A DNA stretch of 58,702 bases from Bacteroides faecichinchillae JCM 17102 (GCF_000614145.1 NZ_BAKK01000029.1:1-58702); one strand, 5' to 3'. Counted from the first letter of the stretch, positions 27,718 through 38,324 are shown. Notes: generated from the sequence alone by a model not told the origin. Translations and numbers: made by a program.

Positions 27718-29052
27718 TTATTCAAAATCAATGATACCACCACCAGCATTCAAATCTTCGCCATGTCCATGACCATGACCATGAGTATAGTCAGTAACAA
27801 AACCTTCTGTACTGAATGTGTATTGCTCAACTTGAATAACTTTTACTACATAATTAGTTCCACCGATAGTCATTGTATATGAAACGTTCTTTAATGTTTG
27901 TGTAACACCAACACCCAACAAATCATTATGAGCAGGAACCAAGATTTCTGTATTAAAATCTACTACCTTATATTCACTACCTGGAAGTTCAGAATAAATC
28001 CCATTCAAATAGTTTTCCATATAATTAATAGCTTCATCTTTAATAGGACAGTCAGCAAAAACCTCATCCAAAGATTTCTCAAATATAGCACCACCAGCAA
28101 ACCCTTTTACTTCAAACGGGAATTCCTTAGCAACATTTAAGCTATTATGATAAGCTAATGTAATATCTTTAGTAAATCCGGTTGTCATCACTGCATCTCC
28201 AGCAGAAATAGTATAATAGTCATAAGCTGTTGCACTGAATTTGAAACGAGAGAAGTGGTTTACTTTAGCAGTATATACACCATTTTCTTCTGTAATTTGA
28301 GCGTCTTTTTCAGCTAATGTCCATATACCGTTTACTTCATAATATACTTTCAAATCCTGACCAGGTTTATCAGTGAAAGTAAACACCAAAGGCTTGTCAA
28401 ATGTAGTACCGTCAGGTTTACCTTCCCATACACGAACTGCATCATTTTCTATTTCTTCCTCTTGTCCTTCACGTATCAATGTAATAGTTTTAACTTCTCC
28501 GTCAGGGAACAAGTTAGCCGGAACAAATACCTTATCCTGTGAAGGTTTTCCCTCACTATCTACACCTTGGAATGTTTCCGTTTGATCTTCTTTACCAGCT
28601 ACAATTTCAACTTTCTCACCTTGAATTTCATTCGATTTCAAAGCAAAATCCATATGAGTAACAATAGTCTGATTATCAGCTTTTTCAAAGAAGATTGTAA
28701 CATTAGTCTTTCTATCCTTATAACCTTCAGCTTTTACTGTTAAAGTATAATCTCCACGATCTGCATCAGTAAGACCAGACAAAGTAATGGCAAATTGACC
28801 ACCATCTTTAGTCACTGTTGTAGCCTTCTCTGTATCCGCTTTGGTTAAAACAACAGACGCACCATTAATACCTGCCAAACTTGTGTAGTTATACACAGAG
28901 CCTGAAATAGTGTAAGTCACAGTTTTAGGAGTAGTATCAATCACTGTTTTGATGTCCTCCTTTTCATAGCAGCTTGTCAATGTTCCCAAGACAGCTACAA
29001 AGCATAACGCTAACTTAGCGCCTAGCCCGAAAAATTTACTATTCATTTTCAT
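27718..29052 (-). CDS. Lipoprotein with carboxypeptidase-regulatory-like domain and His-Gly tail
   Basis: 444 aa (442 from the second ATG). Lipobox LTSC with Cys at residue 26 or 28, then an Ig-like CarbopepD_reg domain (about 45-130: GSVYNYTSLAGINGASVVLT). The middle is all-beta. The C-terminus holds YTHGHGHGHGEDLNAGGG, a run of alternating His and Gly that could bind metal. I recall DUF3869 being used for proteins of this type but cannot confirm. It sits between the two YjbH-type genes, so the three are probably one envelope system. Confidence 0.65.
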   Translation of the reverse strand: MKMNSKFFGLGAKLALCFVAVLGTLTSCYEKEDIKTVIDTTPKTVTYTISGSVYNYTSLAGINGASVVLTKADTEKATTVTKDGGQFAITLSGLTDADRGDYTLTVKAEGYKDRKTNVTIFFEKADNQTIVTHMDFALKSNEIQGEKVEIVAGKEDQTETFQGVDSEGKPSQDKVFVPANLFPDGEVKTITLIREGQEEEIENDAVRVWEGKPDGTTFDKPLVFTFTDKPGQDLKVYYEVNGIWTLAEKDAQITEENGVYTAKVNHFSRFKFSATAYDYYTISAGDAVMTTGFTKDITLAYHNSLNVAKEFPFEVKGFAGGAIFEKSLDEVFADCPIKDEAINYMENYLNGIYSELPGSEYKVVDFNTEILVPAHNDLLGVGVTQTLKNVSYTMTIGGTNYVVKVIQVEQYTFSTEGFVTDYTHGHGHGHGEDLNAGGGIIDFE

Positions 29053-29062
29053 CTCAATAAAA

Positions 29063-30335
29063 TTAATAATTCACTAATTCCGATTTAATAAAATATGGGT
29101 TTAAACTATTATTATGCATTATATTATCACTTGGTGACGTTCTATACGTCTTATAATAATTTCGCTCATTACCCGCATTGTACACCATTCCAAAATTTTC
29201 AGAAGGAGTTACACGCGGAATATATCCTTTTCTCTTATATTTATATGGAGGCAAAGCAATCTGAAAACGGAAACCGGCATTCGCTCTAATCCCCCTATTT
29301 GCTTTTTCCCCATAAAACCCGATTGACACATATTTAAAATGACGTATCATGTCACACCGGATACTTTTTTCACCTTGTATATGTTGAATCAACTTCACGC
29401 TTGTTTGTAAGTTATAATAAGGCCAAAAGAAATTGGCTCCTATATGCCAAGTCCAAACTTTTCTAGAATCAAAGTGGCAAGTAAAAGCATCCCCAATAAC
29501 AGGCTCCCGTATACCCCACCCGTCCTTCAAAAGAAAAACGTTGATCCATTTTCAACACATGTCTAGCACTTAAATCAATTCCATAACGATTCGCCATAAA
29601 ATGTCCAACTGACAATGTAGCCCATGTATTATAAGGAAGCCGTACCGTTTGTGATAAACTCACACATCCTGGATGAACTCTATCATAGACATTATGAACA
29701 GCATCAGACATCATTTCAAATCCATCGTTATATACAGGTATAACCATTTGTGCTGTTAATGACATACCCTTCCAAAAGGAGACCTCTATTGTAGGAGATA
29801 GATTGAATAAAACCTGATAAACTTGCGTAATTACCAAATTCTTCAATGACAACTCCGGATATACTACAATATCCACTTTAAATAAAGAGCTATTTACTTT
29901 TTTTATCTTTCGTGCCTGTTTCCACGCATCACCTAAATCATAACTAACATTCCAATCCTGGCGACTTACTTCCGGCAGGCTATCGGCCTTAATTAGTTGG
30001 TAAAATAGAGAAATCTGAGGTACATTATTATCCAGAACTATGATTCGACATGATTTTCCCTCCGGTAATCCAGTTTTTTGAATTACATCAACAGCTTTAC
30101 CAATTCCAACGCCTTGCAAACGATATGCGGAATTTTGTATGGTATAAATCCGTTCTTTATCATCTTCTGTACAACCAACATTTTCAAATCCCATCTTTAC
30201 TAAAGTGCTAACCGTACTTTCCCCACTCTGGCAAACTCCCTTAAAAGAGAACAAACAGAATAGAAAGAACATAGCATTACGCGTCAAGTCTTTAGTAATT
30301 AGGCATTTATTCATGTTTGAGTTGATATATCTCAT
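29063..30335 (-). CDS. YjbH-domain outer-membrane protein, frameshifted near 29500
   Basis: The merged product is about 420 aa. Upstream ATGs up to 30407 are excluded because the promoter (30378-30408) lies there; the start is 30335 or 30314 (MNKCLITKDLTRNAMFFLF, signal peptide to about VCQS). It has the STLVKMGFENV opening and the repeated beta-strand pattern of PF06082 proteins. The frame jumps by +1 at a G4 run (about 29500): dropping one G joins GACYW to DAFTCHFDSRKVWTW. So one base seems inserted. Possibly forms a porin-like conduit in the outer membrane. Confidence 0.7.
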
Positions 30336-30377
30336 TAGTTTTATTTTATATTCCCCCCTTCGTAAAAAAATACAACG

Positions 30378-30408
30378 CAAAAATAGGCAGATTTTTAATA
30401 ATGGCAAA
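30378..30408 (-). promoter_or_regulatory. Promoter of the YjbH-lipoprotein-YjbH-OmpA group
   Basis: TATTTTTG (plus 30378-30385) and TTTG (plus 30405-30408) on the minus strand, 19 nt apart: full consensus. It fixes the start of the downstream gene at or below 30335. Confidence 0.65.
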
Positions 30409-30533
30409 GAATTTTATACGAAAAAATAACATATTGTACTATTTTTCTCACTGACTGATATAAAAACATAAAATATAGGCATATCCCCCAATAAATAAGC
30501 GAAAGAGTGGGGTAAGATTCAGAATTAAAAACA

Positions 30534-30593
30534 AAAAAAGAAGCTATCCCGAATACCAACATAAAGACTGGTTTCAGCGACAGCTTCTTTTTT
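30534..30593 (-). terminator. Terminator of the sulfonation/PCMD operon
   Basis: 12-bp perfect arms (aaaaaagaagct at 30534-30545, agcttctttttt at 30582-30593) with T-runs on both sides, so it can work in either direction. It lies 44 nt past the PCMD stop. Confidence 0.7.
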
Positions 30594-30637
30594 AAGTTAT
30601 TAGTTCCTTAAAATTCAAAAAACATCAAAAATGGACT

Positions 30638-31605
30638 TTAGTAGACCAATTTCACGTTATCAATCCATAATGAATTACCGGGAGAACCGATATATGCTCC
30701 CCCATGGCTTGACGTAAACTGAAGATACAAATGAGTAGGAACATCATTTTCAGCCCCCCACGCAATCTCATGTATAGGAACGCTTTCTCCTTTACTATTC
30801 ACTGTATAGTTTTCAGTAACCCCCAAACGCATCATGTGTGACTTATATTCAGGACGTTTTGTAATATCACCATACATAATTTCATACGTAGCATTGTTTT
30901 TCCAATCTGTACTATGATAGTAATATGTCACCATAGTCCCAATACGCTTTGCATAAACGTTTCCATCCGCATCTTCCCAACGTTTTTGTAAAAACAAAAT
31001 AGCAGCCGGAAAGTCTTTACCTGGTACATCTGTGATTTTACTGAATCCAGTAGCACGAATACGATTTTCTCTATCAGACATCTTCACTTTATAATCAAAC
31101 TGAAGAGCTACCGGCTTCTTCGTAAACGGAATACCTGTTTGCAACATCTTCTCCGGATTTTTCGTACCTTTAATAGGTTCGTGCACAGATCCGGTGAAAA
31201 TAGAGCCGGCAGCCAACACTGTTATATTAACCACCCCCAACACTTTCACACTTTCCATACGCGTATCCAACCGGGCACAATAACCATTTCCTCTTTTTTC
31301 AGGGAAAACAGATGTGTTCGTTTTCGTAATGCCCGCAACTTTAGCCATTACGTTGGAAGTACCCCATGGCGAACCGCCCATGTTTTTATAAGGCTGATCC
31401 CCTTTAATCACAGCCGTTGGAGCTATCTCATATACATTCTTCGTATTTCCTCCAATAATTCCCGATTCCTTTATCTGGCGATCAACCCATTGGTCCATAT
31501 CACCAAAAGGAGCATTTCAACCACTGGTTGAGCCATTAAAGGTAAAGAGATAAAAAATGCCATAAAAACGACAAAATACAAGCGATGAACCATATGCTGA
31601 ATCAT
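30638..31605 (-). CDS. PCMD-domain secreted protein, frameshifted near 31515
   Basis: The merged product is 322 aa. A signal peptide starts at 31605 (MIQHMVHRLYFVVF...PLMAQ) and joins NAPFGDMDQWVDRQIKESG only if one A is restored (gaaatgc for gaaaatgc, about 31515). The rest matches the putative carbohydrate metabolism domain PF13201: beta-rich, with LQFDYKVKM and an end of LWIDNVKLVY. The gene begins 17 nt after the sulfotransferase stop, so it is probably in the same operon and may bind a glycan or lipid at the envelope. Alternative start at 31593. Confidence 0.7.
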
Positions 31606-31622
31606 TAATATCTTTCCTTTCT

Positions 31623-32729
31623 TTATAAATTATAATCCCATTGTTTCAAAGCGAAGTCCCAATTGTCTTCTACCAATCGGATAGTTCGATCATCATATTT
31701 ATACTTATTCTTTTTATATCCCTTCTTCCCACCGACATATTTTTCAATATCAGCTCGTGCTTCGGTAAAACCCGGAATAGAAAGTGATTTATAAATATTC
31801 TCCGTCATCCCCATAGCATCCGCTTCAAAATCTTCAAATTTCACTTCTATCAGATTGCCTTCAGGAATAAACTTTTTATCCGATTCATATTTATGATAAA
31901 GCTTTGCATAAATAGAAAGGATATTTTCCTCAATTTGTTCATTACTGATATCTTCCAATTTCAAAGGTTGAATCGTATTTGTAAAAAAACTACGAGTCGA
32001 TTCAAACACCGTATACGGATTACGCATCAGATAAATGAACTTAGCGTTGGGAAACATCTTCACTAACTCCTTCACTCTACCCGTATGAGGTGGATTCTTG
32101 CTAAGGAATTGCGTCCCCTTGGTATTCCACAATGAAATCTTAATCAATTTAGTAAACACCTCCTCAAAAACCTTCAATTCAGCTTCCGATATATCATCAA
32201 ACAACAGATATTTATCTGCATACTCTTGCTGATACTTAGGAAGAAACCAAAAGTTATAATAAGTATAAGGCATCATATTGGCCAATGCAAATTCCTCCTC
32301 CTGAGGAAGATCTACTGCCAACTCCATATTATCTGTCGGACGTTTATCCGGCATCAGCCAACTCATATTTTTTTTGAAGAAAGGCTGTCCCCACATCATC
32401 AAATGCGGAAACACTGTTTGATAAGTGGTATTATAGCCAAAATGTTTATCACAAGAAAAAACATTATGAACAAAAGTTGTCCCACTTCTCCAATGCCCCA
32501 GAATAAACACAGGATCATGCTCCAAAGGCTGATCTGCCAATAACTTCTCATAGCGTTTATTCTGTAAAGTAGCCAGAGGAGACAATAACTGACATACCGC
32601 TTTAGTCAGTCGATACTTTCCTTTATAGGCAGCATCAATTTCACGATTAGCAGTAATGGACTTAAACGTTTTCCAATCAGCCCCTACTAAGGTATTAATC
32701 GGAAGTTTATTAAATTCAAGTAATCCCAT
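31623..32729 (-). CDS. PAPS-dependent sulfotransferase, cholesterol/steroid sulfotransferase-like
   Basis: 368 aa. The PAPS 5'-phosphosulfate loop is GHWRSGTTFVH (residues 78-88) and the 3'-phosphate site is FIYLMRNPYTVFESTRSFF (about 225-243). It transfers sulfate from PAPS to a hydroxyl. From memory it closely resembles B. thetaiotaomicron BT_0416, shown to sulfate cholesterol and related sterols, and has the same gene neighbours. It is the last of the PAPS-making genes, 101 nt after cysN; that gap has a short tandem repeat (taatggataatgga) near 32740-32762. Acceptor specificity is inferred. Confidence 0.88.
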   Translation of the reverse strand: MGLLEFNKLPINTLVGADWKTFKSITANREIDAAYKGKYRLTKAVCQLLSPLATLQNKRYEKLLADQPLEHDPVFILGHWRSGTTFVHNVFSCDKHFGYNTTYQTVFPHLMMWGQPFFKKNMSWLMPDKRPTDNMELAVDLPQEEEFALANMMPYTYYNFWFLPKYQQEYADKYLLFDDISEAELKVFEEVFTKLIKISLWNTKGTQFLSKNPPHTGRVKELVKMFPNAKFIYLMRNPYTVFESTRSFFTNTIQPLKLEDISNEQIEENILSIYAKLYHKYESDKKFIPEGNLIEVKFEDFEADAMGMTENIYKSLSIPGFTEARADIEKYVGGKKGYKKNKYKYDDRTIRLVEDNWDFALKQWDYNL

Positions 32730-32830
32730 TTTATATAATGGTTAATGGATAATGGATAATGAATTAATTGTATCACAATAATATATTATCAAATATTCCG
32801 GTTCAACATTTCACTTTTCTATATCTTTAT

Positions 32831-34294
32831 TTATTTTATCACCTTCACAGCGAAGCCCTGACGTTTTAATTCTTCCACGACTTTTTCTACAGCATCATAA
32901 TGTTCAGGAGAGATTCCTAATTTTGATAAATCCAATACGGGAATATCATCCGTACTGTTCATATCCTTCATCTCAACCCGGTCAATAATCATACCTACAG
33001 CAGAAGTATTATTGGTAATCGGATCGATTAATATAAAAGAGCCACAAGATTTATTCTTCTGATATGGATCAAAGAAAAGTTCTTTAGCTGTTGTCAGAAC
33101 AACACGCGCTATCTGATTCAATTGCAAAGGCAAAGTCTCTTTAGTTAATTGACCGTTCTCTAAAGATAAATGTTCCATCGTATTCACATCTACCTTATAT
33201 TTAATCGAATCAATTCGCGTACGGCTCAGATTCGTTGTCTGTTTGATAAAGAAAGACTTATTAACATCCATCGGTTCTTCATCCATCCAAACCATCATTG
33301 CCTCAAAGTTACGATCTACAATAGGCAGATTATCAGGATGTACCAACATCTCACCACGAGAGACATCAATCTCATCTTCCAAAGTCAATGTTACAGATTG
33401 AGGTGGAAAGGCATAATCCAACTCACCATCATATGTAACGATACTTTTTATTTTCGAAGTCTTACCGGAAGGCAGTGCTATCACCGTATCTCCTTTACGT
33501 ATAATACCTGATGCAACTTTACCGCAAAAACCTCTAAAGTTAAGATTGGGACGAAGCACATATTGTACCGGGAAGCGGAAATCCTTAAAGTTATGATCAT
33601 TATCAATATGAACCGTTTCCAAGAAATCGAGTAAAGAAATTCCTTTATACCATGGAGTACGTTCAGATTTGTCAACTACATTATCACCGTCCAAAGCAGA
33701 TAACGGAATACAATTCACATCCGGAATACCTAACGGAGCTACAAATTTCTTATATTCTGCAACGATCTCATTAAAGCGTTCTTCAGAAAAACCGACCAAA
33801 TCCATCTTGTTTACAGCCAACACCACATGCCTAATCCCCAATAAAGAAACCAGGAAAGTATGACGGCGCGTTTGCGTAATCACTCCCGTACGGGCATCCA
33901 CCAGAATAATTGCAAGGTTAGCGGTAGAACCACCTGTAATCATATTACGAGTATACTGTTCATGCCCCGGAGTATCTGCAATAATAAACTTACGACCATT
34001 GGTAGAAAAATAACGGTATGCCACATCAATCGTTATTCCCTGCTCACGTTCTGCTTTCAAACCGTCAAGCAATAAAGCATAATCTATATGTTCTCCAGCA
34101 TTACCAACACGCTTACTATCACGTTCCAACGCATCCAGCTGATCTTCATACAATTTCTTACTATCAAACAACAAACGTCCGATCAATGTCGATTTACCAT
34201 CATCCACCGATCCAGCTGTCAGCAATCTCAATAAGTCTTTCTGTTCATCCTTATCCAGAAAAGCCTTTATATCTAACTTGTTTTCTGCCATCAC
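32831..34294 (-). CDS. cysN: Sulfate adenylyltransferase, GTPase subunit
   Basis: 487 aa. EF-Tu-like GTPase: P-loop GSVDDGKST (about residues 28-36), [16 protein letters not shown]. With CysD it makes APS from sulfate and ATP, driven by GTP hydrolysis. No CysC domain is fused; a separate cysC is in the operon. It starts 9 nt after cysD; the second ATG at 34291 is equally possible. Confidence 0.96.
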   Translation of the reverse strand: MMAENKLDIKAFLDKDEQKDLLRLLTAGSVDDGKSTLIGRLLFDSKKLYEDQLDALERDSKRVGNAGEHIDYALLLDGLKAEREQGITIDVAYRYFSTNGRKFIIADTPGHEQYTRNMITGGSTANLAIILVDARTGVITQTRRHTFLVSLLGIRHVVLAVNKMDLVGFSEERFNEIVAEYKKFVAPLGIPDVNCIPLSALDGDNVVDKSERTPWYKGISLLDFLETVHIDNDHNFKDFRFPVQYVLRPNLNFRGFCGKVASGIIRKGDTVIALPSGKTSKIKSIVTYDGELDYAFPPQSVTLTLEDEIDVSRGEMLVHPDNLPIVDRNFEAMMVWMDEEPMDVNKSFFIKQTTNLSRTRIDSIKYKVDVNTMEHLSLENGQLTKETLPLQLNQIARVVLTTAKELFFDPYQKNKSCGSFILIDPITNNTSAVGMIIDRVEMKDMNSTDDIPVLDLSKLGISPEHYDAVEKVVEELKRQGFAVKVIK

Positions 34295-34303
34295 TTTCTA
34301 GAA

Positions 34304-35212
34304 TTAAAAATATCCTTCACGTTTTTTCTGCTCCATACTCGCCTCCTGGTCAAAGTCAATCACACGAGTTGTACGCTCACTCTTAGTTGTAGTCATCATC
34401 TCTTCTACAATCTCCTCAATAGTAGCTGCTTCACTTTCAACAGCACCTGTCAGCGGCCAACATCCCAAGGTACGGAAGCGAACCATCTTCATTTCAATCT
34501 GATCACGATATTTCTCCGGCAAACGATCGTCATCCGCCATAATCAGATTACCGTCAATAGTAACAACCGGACGTTCTTTCGCATAATATAAAGGAACGAT
34601 AGGAATATTTTCCAAACGAATATATTGCCAGATATCCAACTCAGTCCAATTACTCAACGGAAACACACGAATACTCTCCCCTTTATGTACTCTGGCATTA
34701 TAGATATCCCATAACTCCGGACGCTGATTTTTGGGGTCCCACTGATGAAATTTATCGCGGAAAGAAAATATTCTCTCTTTAGCACGAGATTTCTCCTCAT
34801 CACGACGTGCACCTCCAAAGGCAGCATCAAACTTATATTTATCTAATGAGCGAAGCAATGCCTGTGTTTTCATTAAGTCTGTATGTACTTTACTTCCATG
34901 CGTAAAAGGTCCTACCCCTGCATGAAAAGCTTCCATATTACTTTCTACAATCAGATTCCAACCATATTTCTTTGCGTATTCATCCCGAAACTGAATCATT
35001 TCCTTAAACTTCCATTTCGAATCGATATGCATTAATGGGAATGGTACTTTCCCCGGATAAAACGCTTTTTCAGCCAGACGTACCATCACCGATGAATCCT
35101 TACCGATACTATAAAGCATCACAGGATTCTCAAATTCCGCAGCCACCTCGCGGATAATATGAATAGACTCAGCCTCGAGTTCCTTCAAGTGACTTAATTT
35201 ATATTCTTCCAT
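34304..35212 (-). CDS. cysD: Sulfate adenylyltransferase, catalytic subunit
   Basis: 302 aa, full length. PP-loop SIGKDSSVM (residues 35-43), then [20 protein letters not shown] and [16 protein letters not shown], typical of CysD. Adenylates sulfate as the CysDN pair. Between cysC (16 nt) and cysN (9 nt). Confidence 0.96.
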   Translation of the reverse strand: MEEYKLSHLKELEAESIHIIREVAAEFENPVMLYSIGKDSSVMVRLAEKAFYPGKVPFPLMHIDSKWKFKEMIQFRDEYAKKYGWNLIVESNMEAFHAGVGPFTHGSKVHTDLMKTQALLRSLDKYKFDAAFGGARRDEEKSRAKERIFSFRDKFHQWDPKNQRPELWDIYNARVHKGESIRVFPLSNWTELDIWQYIRLENIPIVPLYYAKERPVVTIDGNLIMADDDRLPEKYRDQIEMKMVRFRTLGCWPLTGAVESEAATIEEIVEEMMTTTKSERTTRVIDFDQEASMEQKKREGYF

Positions 35213-35228
35213 TACTTTAATAATGATT

Positions 35229-35846
35229 TTATTCTACTTCAACTGTTCTTTTCACCTTAGGCAAAACAAGCTCCAACAGATGTTTCACTGATTCCTCCAA
35301 AGTCAACTTTGACGTATCTAATGACAAAGCCGGATGTTCTGGAACCTCAAAAGGAGCCGATATTCCGGTAAAATTCTTTATTTCCCCTTTTCGCGCTTTG
35401 GCATACAAACCTTTAACATCACGTTTTTCGCACTCTTCCAAAGGAGTACTCACAAAAATCTCTAAAAAATCATCCTGCCCGATAATATTAGCCGCCATCT
35501 CACGAATATCATTGTTTGGACTGATAAATGCAGCAATAGTAATAATACCACTATCAAGAAATAATTTAGAAACTTCAGCAATACGGCGAATATTCTCCAC
35601 TCGATCGGCTTCCGAAAATCCCAAATTATTATTAATTCCACTGCGGATATTATCTCCATCCAGAATTCTGCAAAGCAAGCCACGCTTATGCAGCTCCCGT
35701 TCCAGAGCGATAGCAATCGTACTCTTCCCCGAACCACTCAACCCGGTGAACCAGATCATCACACTATGCTGACCTAACAGTTCTTCTTTGTCCTGTCGTG
35801 TCATCATACGGTCAAATATAGGATATATAAGATTTTTTTCTTCCAT
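35229..35846 (-). CDS. cysC: Adenylylsulfate kinase
   Basis: 205 aa. P-loop GLSGSGKST (residues 35-43), [20 protein letters not shown] for APS binding, and the [17 protein letters not shown] lid. It phosphorylates APS to PAPS, the donor used by the sulfotransferase of this operon. 16 nt on either side to its neighbours. Confidence 0.95.
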   Translation of the reverse strand: MEEKNLIYPIFDRMMTRQDKEELLGQHSVMIWFTGLSGSGKSTIAIALERELHKRGLLCRILDGDNIRSGINNNLGFSEADRVENIRRIAEVSKLFLDSGIITIAAFISPNNDIREMAANIIGQDDFLEIFVSTPLEECEKRDVKGLYAKARKGEIKNFTGISAPFEVPEHPALSLDTSKLTLEESVKHLLELVLPKVKRTVEVE

Positions 35847-35862
35847 CTATACAATTAGTTTA

Positions 35863-37416
35863 TTAAAACTTCCAAATCATTGGAATCAGAATCACAGAAA
35901 TTAGAAATGTTATAATATTAAGTGGCAGTCCAATCTTAACAAAATCCGTAAACTTATAATTACCAATACCTTGAACAATTAAATTAGTCTGATAACCAAT
36001 CGGAGTTGAGAAACTGGCAGAAGCAGCCATACAAATCACGACAAAGAATGGTGTCGGACTTACTCCCAATTGAGAAGCTATTGACAAAGCCAACGGAAAA
36101 GAAAGAGCAGCCGCAGCATTGTTAGTAATCAACTCCGTAAACAAATTAGTTATAATAAACAGCATAGCAAGCAACACATGCGGTCCGTAATCATCACTCA
36201 ATCCGATAATAAACTTAGCTACACTATCAGCCACCCCTGAATTAACCATCGCCTTACTAATTGCAAATGCACAAGCAATGGTAATAAGAATATCCCAGGA
36301 AATATATTTAGTATACTTACGAGCAGGGAAAATATTAGTCCACGCCATTATAATAGTAGTAATGGAAACAAAGAAAAACATATCCAGTTTAATATCCGGG
36401 AACATTTCTTTAGTTGCAGGAAGCTCACCTACCGTAGCACCAACGATCATCAATACCAATAAAATCAAAGCAAGCCAACGTTTCTTCTTACCTGCAGCAT
36501 CCGGATCATTACCATTTGTCAACAGCACAAACACCGAAGACTCTCCCCATGTCGGAATAAACGTATCATCAGCCATTACCACAAGCGTATCACCTTCACG
36601 AAGCACTACCTCATTCAGATTCGCAACATACCGCTGTCCGCTACGAGTCTTTATTTCTTTCACTTCGGCTCCATAATGACGTTGAAAATTAAAATCACTT
36701 AATTTTTTATTGATACCGGGAAAACGTGCACCCAACACAGCTTCTACGCGATGTAGCTTTTCTCCTTCTTCTATTTCCTCATCAGGAATAGCCGTATCTG
36801 GACGAGCATCTGGTAAAAGTCGTTTGGAAAAAAGGAAAATATAAATAATGCCAGCAATAGCAATAAAAATTCCTACTTTACCCAACTCAAACATGGAAAA
36901 ACCCTCAAATCCCGCCTCCAAAATCATTCCATGCACCACCAAGTTGGTAGAAGTACCGATTAAAGTACAAATACCTCCGAGAATTGTAACATAAGAAAGC
37001 GGAATCAGAAATTTAGTTGCCGGAAGTTTAACAGACTTAGCCCAATGTTTAATGATAGGAGCAAATATAACAACTACAGGAGTATTATTAAGAAAAGCAG
37101 AAATAAATGCAACCGAAGGCAAAATACGCAATTGAGCCTTAAAAACACTAGTACGCCCCTGTGGAAGTAACTTTTTAATTACTTGTCCCAATGTACCTGA
37201 TTGGCGAATACCCTCACTCACCAAGAACAATAAAGCAACAGTAATCATACCTTTATTACTAAACCCTTCAAGCATTTCTTTCGGAGTCAGAATCCCGGCA
37301 CACAAAAACAGGACTACTACAGAGAAAAGTACCATACCCGGACGCATCTTATCAGCAATCAGAGCGGCTACCATCCCTAATAAGGATAACAGTACAAATA
37401 CAATTTCAAATGTCAT
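35863..37416 (-). CDS. SLC13/DASS-type anion permease with RCK_C domain, probable sulfate importer
   Basis: 517 aa, about eleven membrane helices in two halves with SLC13-type motifs (SAFLNNTPVVVIF; TLIGTSTNLVVHG; ELITNNAAAALSFP; SASFSTPIGYQTNLIV). A soluble TrkA_C/RCK_C segment sits between the halves (about 215-290), common in bacterial sulfate and dicarboxylate DASS carriers. Placed between cysQ and cysC, sulfate is the likely substrate. Confidence 0.88.
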   Translation of the reverse strand: MTFEIVFVLLSLLGMVAALIADKMRPGMVLFSVVVLFLCAGILTPKEMLEGFSNKGMITVALLFLVSEGIRQSGTLGQVIKKLLPQGRTSVFKAQLRILPSVAFISAFLNNTPVVVIFAPIIKHWAKSVKLPATKFLIPLSYVTILGGICTLIGTSTNLVVHGMILEAGFEGFSMFELGKVGIFIAIAGIIYIFLFSKRLLPDARPDTAIPDEEIEEGEKLHRVEAVLGARFPGINKKLSDFNFQRHYGAEVKEIKTRSGQRYVANLNEVVLREGDTLVVMADDTFIPTWGESSVFVLLTNGNDPDAAGKKKRWLALILLVLMIVGATVGELPATKEMFPDIKLDMFFFVSITTIIMAWTNIFPARKYTKYISWDILITIACAFAISKAMVNSGVADSVAKFIIGLSDDYGPHVLLAMLFIITNLFTELITNNAAAALSFPLALSIASQLGVSPTPFFVVICMAASASFSTPIGYQTNLIVQGIGNYKFTDFVKIGLPLNIITFLISVILIPMIWKF

Positions 37417-37427
37417 ATAAACATTAA

Positions 37428-38252
37428 TTAGTGTTCTCTTTTTTTCTCAACGATGAACCACGGATTCAATAAATCTTCCTTGTTATAATGGAGAGGTTCC
37501 TCTTTACCTACTTGATATAATTCCATTCCGGCAGCCCTGGCTATCGCATGCCCAGCAGCTGTATCCCATTCCATAGTTGGAGCAAAACGCGGGTATACAT
37601 CAGCTTTACCGTCAGCAACCAAACAAATTTTAATAGAACTTCCACTCGATATTAATTCAATAGAACCGTGTTTCTTCTTTAAGTCTTTAATATATGTCTC
37701 AGTCTCAGATGTCAAATGGGAACGGGAAGCAACCACTATAAAATGATCCCGAACTTCCTTTACCGGTAACTTTTCCGATTTCCGTATCAACTGTTCCAAC
37801 GTTATCACATTATCTTCCAAACAGATAATACCCTTACATTTATAAGCCCCTACTCCATCTACAGCAAAATAAAGCTCTTTTGTCACAGGAACATAAATCA
37901 CACCAACTACAGGTATAGACTCGTATACCAGAGCGATATTTACCGTAAATTCTCCATTACGTTTAATAAACTCTTTCGTTCCGTCCAACGGATCTACAAT
38001 CCATAAAGTATCCCACTCGCGTCTTACTGCATATTCCAGCTGCTTACCCTCTTCACTAAGAACAGGAAAAGGAGTCTCATTCAAAATTGAAACGATCACT
38101 TCATGTGCTTTTCGGTCTGCTATCGTTAAAGGAGAATTATCCGCTTTACTCTCTATTTCAAAATCCGATGTCGGATCATTATAAATAGAAAGAATTTTCT
38201 CACCTGCTTTCAAAGCCGCACCAATAGCAGCCATCACATATTTTTGTTCCAT
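37428..38252 (-). CDS. cysQ: 3'(2'),5'-bisphosphate nucleotidase
   Basis: 274 aa of the inositol-monophosphatase fold: LSEEGK, WIVDPLDGTKEFIKRNGEF and EWDTAAGHAIARAAG carry the metal ligands. It breaks down PAP, the by-product of sulfotransferase, to AMP and phosphate, which relieves product inhibition. First gene of the sulfonation operon; a -7 box TACTTTTG lies at plus 38317-38324 on the minus strand. Confidence 0.94.
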   Translation of the reverse strand: MEQKYVMAAIGAALKAGEKILSIYNDPTSDFEIESKADNSPLTIADRKAHEVIVSILNETPFPVLSEEGKQLEYAVRREWDTLWIVDPLDGTKEFIKRNGEFTVNIALVYESIPVVGVIYVPVTKELYFAVDGVGAYKCKGIICLEDNVITLEQLIRKSEKLPVKEVRDHFIVVASRSHLTSETETYIKDLKKKHGSIELISSGSSIKICLVADGKADVYPRFAPTMEWDTAAGHAIARAAGMELYQVGKEEPLHYNKEDLLNPWFIVEKKREH

Positions 38253-38316
38253 CAGAATCTTTACATTAAAATTGATCTATCAATCAAGGTCATAAATCTC
38301 CTAAATTAAGAATTGA

Positions 38317-38324
38317 CAAAAGTA
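38317..38324 (-). promoter_or_regulatory. -7 box of the sulfonation operon
   Basis: TACTTTTG on the minus strand, 64 nt before the cysQ ATG; no clear -33 TTTG is seen upstream. Confidence 0.4.

Noticed and set aside
30408..30637. Extra gene between the YjbH and PCMD genes
   Set aside because: The stretch holds only a promoter, AT-rich spacer and a terminator.
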